Shown one piece after another: positions 32,324-36,247 of a stretch of DNA of 36,247 nucleotides. The DNA comes from Tepidimonas sp. UBA997. Its GTDB lineage: Bacteria > Pseudomonadota > Gammaproteobacteria > Burkholderiales > Burkholderiaceae_C. A program made the translations under genes and the position numbers. The notes under the pieces were generated by a model. The model was not told the origin of the DNA. It saw nothing but the letters and a program-made list of their open reading frames with translations, and ran no database searches. Position 1 is the stretch's first letter. Every line of letters begins with the position of its first letter. Location of the stretch: contig DBAZ01000023.1 of NCBI GenBank assembly GCA_002291945.1, positions 23,257-59,503 of the forward strand, read 5' to 3'.

Positions 32324-32639
32324 AACCCGCACGACGTGGCAGTGACTGACGCAGGGCTTCCATCTGTGGACACAGGGTGGGCAAGGCATGCCCCATCGCT
32401 TCACGTCCCTCGGCAATGGCGCGGTGGCACGCGGCAAAATCGGTACTGCTGACGTCGGACAAGCCCGACCCGACCGTGGGCGAGATCGGTCGCCAGCACA
32501 CCGACCGGCAGCGCCAGATTTTCCAGCAGACGGCTGGCTCTGGCACCGTCCGGTCGGGCAACTCGGGCGTGCGCTCCCCCAGCCCCCCGCATCCGGCCAA
32601 CAAGGCGGCCGCACCCCCTATCCACCATCGTCGTGGCAT
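32324..32639 (-). pseudogene. Probable decayed lipoprotein gene with frame changes
   Basis: From an ATG at 32639 (GAGG nine bases upstream) the minus strand encodes a good lipoprotein start: MPRRWWIGGAAALLAGC, then GGLGERTPELPDRTVPEPA. After that the same frame turns into an unlikely Trp/Cys-rich stretch (VCWKIWRCRSVCWRPISP), while a second frame reads naturally as SRLLENLALPVGVLATDLAH. Further on, the first frame again looks natural (TDFAACHRAIAEGREAMGHA, then LPTLCPQMEALRQSL). This suggests a gene with two compensating indels; moreover no in-frame stop occurs before the terminator, and the frame runs on into the phasin gene. The rest of 32225-32734 holds the phasin terminator and an AT-rich stretch before the iron-binding-protein gene, where I see no further gene. 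Confidence 0.5.
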
Positions 32640-32734
32640 CGTCAAAAGCCTCAAACAAAATCGAGTCAGCGAAAAAGAATCATTTGTATTTGTGATAAGA
32701 TCAAGTTCCCATTGACTCTTTGATATTTCAATCC

Positions 32735-33787
32735 ATGAAGCACCTCAAATCTCTGGCCTTGGCGCTTGGCGCCCTCACCCTCACTGCTGCAGCCACGTCG
32801 GCGATGGCGCAAAGTCAGGTGTTGAATCTTTATTCGGCACGGCACTACGCCTCGGATGAAATCATCTACAACGAGTTCACCCGCACCACCGGCATCCGGA
32901 TCAACCGCGTGGAAGCCGACGACGCCGGCATCATGACCCGCCTGCGTGCCGAAGGCGCGGCCTCGCCAGCCGATGTGGTGTTGCTGGTTGACGCCGCTCG
33001 CTTGGCACGCGCCGACGCCGAAGGCCTGTTCCAGCCGATCCGATCGGCTGCACTGGACGCGGCCATCCCCGCCACGCTGCGCGCCGCTGCCACACCCAAT
33101 GGCGTGACTTGGACCGGCTTTTCCAAACGCGCCCGCGTGATTGCCTACGACCCTGCGCGTGTCCGCGCCGAAGACGTGCAAACCTATGAGCAACTGGCCG
33201 ACCCCAAGCTGCGCGGTATGTTGTGCTCACGTTCTGGCTCGCACCCGTACAACCTGTCGCTGTTTGCGACTGTGGTCGAGCGCATGGGCGACCAGCGCGG
33301 CGAAGCGTGGCTGCGCGGCCTGGTGAGCAACCTGGCACGCACGCCGGTCGGGGGCGACACGGACCAGATCCGGGCCGTGGCATCGGGTGAATGTGCGGTT
33401 GCCATCACCAACTCCTACTACGCGGCCCGCTTGCTGCGCTCAGACCGTCCGGCAGACGTTGCCGTGATGGATCGGGTTCGCCTGATACACCCCAACCAAG
33501 CGACCACCGGTACCCATGTGAACATTGCGGGCGGCGCGGTGGCTCGGCACGCACCGAATCGTGCAAACGCCATCAGGTTCATGGAATTCCTGGCTTCCCC
33601 GTTTGCCCAGCAGTACTTTGCCAACGCCAACAACGAGTACGCCACGGCTATCGGGGTGACGATCAACAACCCGGCCCTGACAGCGCTCGGTGGCGACAAC
33701 TTCAAGCAGGAAACCATTCCTCTGGCAGTGGTTCCGCAGAACCTGACGAAAATCCAGCAAATGCTCGATCGCGTCGGATTCCGGTGA
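32735..33787 (+). CDS. Ferric iron ABC transporter substrate-binding protein (FbpA/FutA type)
   Basis: This 350-residue periplasmic protein has a signal peptide (MKHLKSLALALGALTLTAAA, cleavage after AMA at 25) and matches the ferric-binding branch of type-1 extracellular solute-binding proteins: VLNLYSARHYASDEIIY near the start, PADVVLLVDAARLARADAEG, and the iron-coordinating tyrosine pair Tyr228-Tyr229 in ITNSYYAARL. It would deliver Fe3+ to an inner-membrane permease and ATPase, which are not adjacent; the gene stands alone with its own terminator. The upstream region is AT-rich, but I could not confirm a Fur box by eye. The ATG at 32735 gives the cleanest signal peptide. Confidence 0.9.
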   Translation: MKHLKSLALALGALTLTAAATSAMAQSQVLNLYSARHYASDEIIYNEFTRTTGIRINRVEADDAGIMTRLRAEGAASPADVVLLVDAARLARADAEGLFQPIRSAALDAAIPATLRAAATPNGVTWTGFSKRARVIAYDPARVRAEDVQTYEQLADPKLRGMLCSRSGSHPYNLSLFATVVERMGDQRGEAWLRGLVSNLARTPVGGDTDQIRAVASGECAVAITNSYYAARLLRSDRPADVAVMDRVRLIHPNQATTGTHVNIAGGAVARHAPNRANAIRFMEFLASPFAQQYFANANNEYATAIGVTINNPALTALGGDNFKQETIPLAVVPQNLTKIQQMLDRVGFR

Positions 33788-33802
33788 TTCTATGCACCCT
33801 AC

Positions 33803-33828
33803 AGACCCGCTTCGGCGGGTCTTTTTTT
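33803..33828 (+). terminator. Intrinsic terminator after the iron-binding-protein gene
   Basis: AGACCCGC (33803-33810), loop TTCG, GCGGGTCT (33815-33822), with a run of seven T's ending at 33828. The stable tetraloop and long T-run make it a textbook terminator. Confidence 0.93.
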
Positions 33829-33836
33829 GGTCATAA

Positions 33837-33858
33837 TTGACGTTCACGTCAACGTCAA
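33837..33858. promoter_or_regulatory. LiuR-like palindrome with an extra half-site before the SDR gene
   Basis: TTGACGT (33837-33843), TC, ACGTCAA (33846-33852) is a perfect seven-base-arm dyad, and CGTCAA is repeated directly at 33853-33858. It lies 20 bases upstream of the next ATG. The shape resembles sites of LiuR, a MerR-family regulator of branched-chain amino acid and acyl-CoA breakdown, as I recall them; this is inference. Confidence 0.5.
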
Positions 33859-33872
33859 CCCAGGAGCGACAG

Positions 33873-34631
33873 ATGGAAATTCAAGGCAAGGTATTTATCG
33901 TCACCGGTGCAGCATCAGGGCTCGGTGAAGGCACCGCCCGCATGCTGGCCGCTCATGGGGGTCAAGTGGTACTGGCCGACATGCAAGCCGATAAAGGTGC
34001 AGCCCTGGCGCGGGAGATGGGCGGTGCTTTCGTGCCGTGCGATGTAAGTAGCGAAGCTGATGGCCAGGCAGTGGTTGCCAAGGCCGTGTCGATGGGCAAG
34101 CTGATGGGGCTGGTGAACTGCGCCGGCATTGCCACGGCCGAAAAAACCGTCGGCAAGTCCGGCCCGCACAATCTGGCGCTCTACACCAAGACCCTCATGG
34201 TCAACCTGGTGGGCACCTTCAACATGATCCGGCTGGCGGCCGAAGCCATGAGCAAGAACGAGCCAGAACCCACCGGCGAGCGCGGCGTGCTGATCTCCAC
34301 CGCGTCGGTGGCCGCTTACGACGGCCAGATGGGGCAGGCCGCCTATGCCGCCTCCAAAGGGGGGGTGGTGGGCATGACCTTGCCGATTGCACGCGATCTG
34401 GCCCGCAACGGTATTCGCAACATGACCATTGCCCCCGGTATTTTTGGCACCCCCATGCTGTTTGGCATGCCCCAGGAGGTACAGGACGCACTGGCTGCCA
34501 GCGTCCCTTTTCCTTCCCGCCTGGGCCGCCCCGAGGACTACGCCAAGCTGGTGCAGCACATCATCGAAAACGACATGCTCAACGGCGAGGTCATTCGACT
34601 GGACGGCGCCATCCGTCTGACACCGCGCTGA
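33873..34631 (+). CDS. Short-chain dehydrogenase, 3-hydroxyacyl-CoA dehydrogenase type II-like
   Basis: This 252-residue protein matches the HSD10-like branch of short-chain dehydrogenases. The cofactor motif is TGAASGLGEGTAR, followed by VLADMQADKG (the acidic residue favours NAD), NCAGIATAEKTVGK and the active site with Ser in ISTASVAAYDGQMGQ and Tyr/Lys in AYAASKGG. The C-terminal IAPGIFGTPM is typical. It probably oxidises 3-hydroxyacyl-CoA, including branched-chain intermediates, to 3-ketoacyl-CoA. The ATG at 33873 follows AGGAGCGACAG. A LiuR-like palindrome lies directly upstream, which fits a role in acyl-CoA degradation. Confidence 0.91.
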   Translation: MEIQGKVFIVTGAASGLGEGTARMLAAHGGQVVLADMQADKGAALAREMGGAFVPCDVSSEADGQAVVAKAVSMGKLMGLVNCAGIATAEKTVGKSGPHNLALYTKTLMVNLVGTFNMIRLAAEAMSKNEPEPTGERGVLISTASVAAYDGQMGQAAYAASKGGVVGMTLPIARDLARNGIRNMTIAPGIFGTPMLFGMPQEVQDALAASVPFPSRLGRPEDYAKLVQHIIENDMLNGEVIRLDGAIRLTPR

Positions 34632-34695
34632 ACTCCTGTTTTCATGGGCTGGGTGTCTGCGTGTAATATGGCAGCTTCTGCAGACTGACCGTTTT

Positions 34696-36225
34696 ATGTC
34701 GACACCGACCCCTCAAGAGATTGCCCGCGAAACGGTAAAGCGGCTTTCGGCTCGCAAACTGCCTCCCACGCCCGAACACTTCACTACCGTGTTTCATGAA
34801 GTGGCCGGCACGCGGCCCCTGCAACCTTTTCCGCTTGATCACCTTCGCCATCTGGGTGCAGCACTGCCCGAGCAGACCCCTGCCCAACAGCGATTCAAAG
34901 TGCAGTTCAACAAGGCGGTCACCCAGCACAGTTGGGACGATCTTCAGAAAGTGCTGGTCCAGCAAATCAAGAACGGGGCGACTCAGACTGAGCCGAAAAA
35001 CTTCACCCCGGTGGCCGTGGTCGAAGAAGCCAGCCTGCCGACAGACCTGTGTGAGCAAATGGCGCGCATCGTGACTTTCGCCCTGCCCGCCCTCGGTCAG
35101 GACGATGCCCGCATCATCGGCCTGGGCGAAGAGTTGACGCAGTACCTGCGCCTGGACAGCCAGCATGTGCCTACCCTGCGCAAGATGATGGCAGACTTTG
35201 CTTTCCGGCTCTCTTTCGTCGCTGAAGACCAGGCCAGCATCCGCTCCGCATTGCTGGGCTTGCTGCGCACGGTGTTTGAGAACATCGTCGCCATCAACCC
35301 GGAAAACCCTTGGTTGCAAGGGCAGCTCGAAGCTTTGGTGCAGGCCACCCAGCCCCCGCTGGGGCTGCGTCAGCTCGACGACGTGGAGCGCCGACTCAAG
35401 AGCCTGATCGTCAAGCAGATCGAGGCTCAGCAGCAGACGCTGGCCGCCCAGCAGACCATGAAAGAGACGCTGAGCACCTTTTTGCACAAGCTGGCACAGA
35501 CCAGCGCCAGCAGCGAGGAATACCACCAGCGCTTCGAGGCCTGCGCCGAACAACTGCACCAGGCCAGCAGTGTGGCCGAGATCGCCCCGGTCTTGCAAGT
35601 CGCCATCCAGTCGGCCCGTGGCCTGGCCGACGACACCCGCCACACGGCCGAGGAATTGAGCGCCTTGCGTTCCCGCTCACAACACGCCGAGGCCGAGATT
35701 CAACGCCTGCGCCACGAGCTCGATCAGATGAGCGCCATGGCCAGCCACGACCTCTTGACCGGTGCCCTGAACCGCCAAGGCCTGGCCGATGTGGTGGACA
35801 AGGAACTGGCCCGATCGAACCGCTCAGGCGCTGCAGTCTGTGTCGCCCTGCTGGATATCGACGACTTCAAGCGCCTGAACGACCGCCTGGGCCACCTCAG
35901 TGGCGATGCGGCCTTGAAGCACCTGGCCAGCGTGACTAAGGCCTCACTCAGGCCGCACGATGCAGTGGCCCGCTTCGGGGGGGAGGAGTTTATCGTGATC
36001 ATGCCGGAAACCGAACTCGAAGAAGCCACCGAAGTGCTCACCCGCTTGCAGCGCGAACTCACCAAACAGCTTTTTTTGCAAGGCTCCGAGCATGTGCTCA
36101 TCACCTTCAGCGCCGGTGTGGTGCAGGTGCAAGCGGGCGAGTCCATGGAGCAGATCATCGAGCGCGCCGACCAAGCCATGTACAGCGCCAAGCGGGCCGG
36201 CAAAAACCGCGTCGTGGCGGCTTGA
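34696..36225 (+). CDS. Diguanylate cyclase (GGDEF) with an uncharacterised helical N-terminal region
   Basis: This 509-residue protein ends in a complete GGDEF domain (about 352-507): SHDLLTGALNRQGLADVV, LLDIDDFKRLNDRLGHLSGD, the signature GGEEF at 428-432 and YSAKRAGKNRVV. It should make cyclic di-GMP from two GTP. The inhibitory site RxxD (RPHD, 419-422) lies exactly five residues before GGEEF, so product feedback is expected. The first ~350 residues show no membrane helix, PAS, GAF or receiver domain that I recognise. They look helical, starting with TPQEIARETVKRLSARKLPP and ending in a coiled coil at about 320-350 that may drive dimerisation. No ribosome-binding site is obvious before the ATG. 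Confidence 0.92.
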   Translation: MSTPTPQEIARETVKRLSARKLPPTPEHFTTVFHEVAGTRPLQPFPLDHLRHLGAALPEQTPAQQRFKVQFNKAVTQHSWDDLQKVLVQQIKNGATQTEPKNFTPVAVVEEASLPTDLCEQMARIVTFALPALGQDDARIIGLGEELTQYLRLDSQHVPTLRKMMADFAFRLSFVAEDQASIRSALLGLLRTVFENIVAINPENPWLQGQLEALVQATQPPLGLRQLDDVERRLKSLIVKQIEAQQQTLAAQQTMKETLSTFLHKLAQTSASSEEYHQRFEACAEQLHQASSVAEIAPVLQVAIQSARGLADDTRHTAEELSALRSRSQHAEAEIQRLRHELDQMSAMASHDLLTGALNRQGLADVVDKELARSNRSGAAVCVALLDIDDFKRLNDRLGHLSGDAALKHLASVTKASLRPHDAVARFGGEEFIVIMPETELEEATEVLTRLQRELTKQLFLQGSEHVLITFSAGVVQVQAGESMEQIIERADQAMYSAKRAGKNRVVAA

Positions 36226-36247
36226 AACCGCGCCCGCGCTCAAACGT

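Noticed and set aside
32660..32705. Possible Fur box in the AT-rich stretch upstream of the ferric-binding-protein gene
   Set aside because: Alignment by eye to the 19-base consensus gives only about half matches in the best register; not enough to call.
1..36247. Mobile elements, CRISPR arrays, toxin-antitoxin or phage-defence genes
   Set aside because: I looked for transposases, integrases, regularly spaced repeats and small gene pairs typical of such systems and found none; gene content is housekeeping or metabolic.

Overview
The window is GC-rich chromosomal DNA from a betaproteobacterium, most likely Burkholderiales and probably the Comamonadaceae. Supporting markers are a surE-pcm-nlpD-rlmD run, an arginine-type elongation factor P (Arg32) beside its rhamnosyltransferase EarP, a phasin gene, linked uvrC-pgsA and a tonB-exbB-exbD set. 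This placement is inferred from gene content; I cannot name a genus. Genes are densely packed. I see no insertion sequence, phage, CRISPR array, integrase or rRNA, so this looks like core chromosome rather than an accessory island.

Layout. 1-1478: 3' end of tonB, then exbB and exbD (+), which energise outer-membrane transporters. 1498-3140: a GlcG/HbpS-like gene (-), divergent from a Bax-inhibitor-1 family membrane protein (+), then a small proline-tailed lipoprotein. 3153-7160 (-): surE-pcm-nlpD-rlmD with tight overlaps; no rpoS lies between nlpD and rlmD. 7263-9696: a zinc-free quinone oxidoreductase (+) converging on a PuuA-like glutamine synthetase (-). 9871-10968: an atypical LexA-like self-cleaving repressor with a palindrome over its ribosome-binding region, converging on a secreted thermonuclease. 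11181-13395 (-): tRNA-Val(UAC), ppiD and tRNA-His(GUG), with terminators. 13521-18107 (-): uvrC-pgsA-EamA exporter-tartrate/malate dehydrogenase. 18170-20943 (+): earP-efp-LOG family protein.

20913-31518 is a long leftward run: an HDAC-like amidohydrolase, thioesterase, nitroreductase, FKBP, 2-hydroxyacid dehydrogenase, rmuC, and a complete seven-subunit Mrp (Mnh/Pha) cation/proton antiporter operon joined mostly by four-base ATGA overlaps. 31565-36225 reads rightwards: a phasin with a strong promoter and a TGC-type palindrome resembling PhaR operators, a decayed-looking lipoprotein gene on the opposite strand, a ferric iron binding protein, a short-chain (3-hydroxyacyl-CoA) dehydrogenase behind a LiuR-like palindrome, and a GGDEF diguanylate cyclase with an intact inhibitory site.

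I did not find a convincing new multi-gene system. The items most worth a second look are the missing rpoS, the LexA-like repressor with its own non-SOS-type palindrome, the PhaR-like and LiuR-like operators, the short MrpE, and the lipoprotein remnant at 32324-32639.
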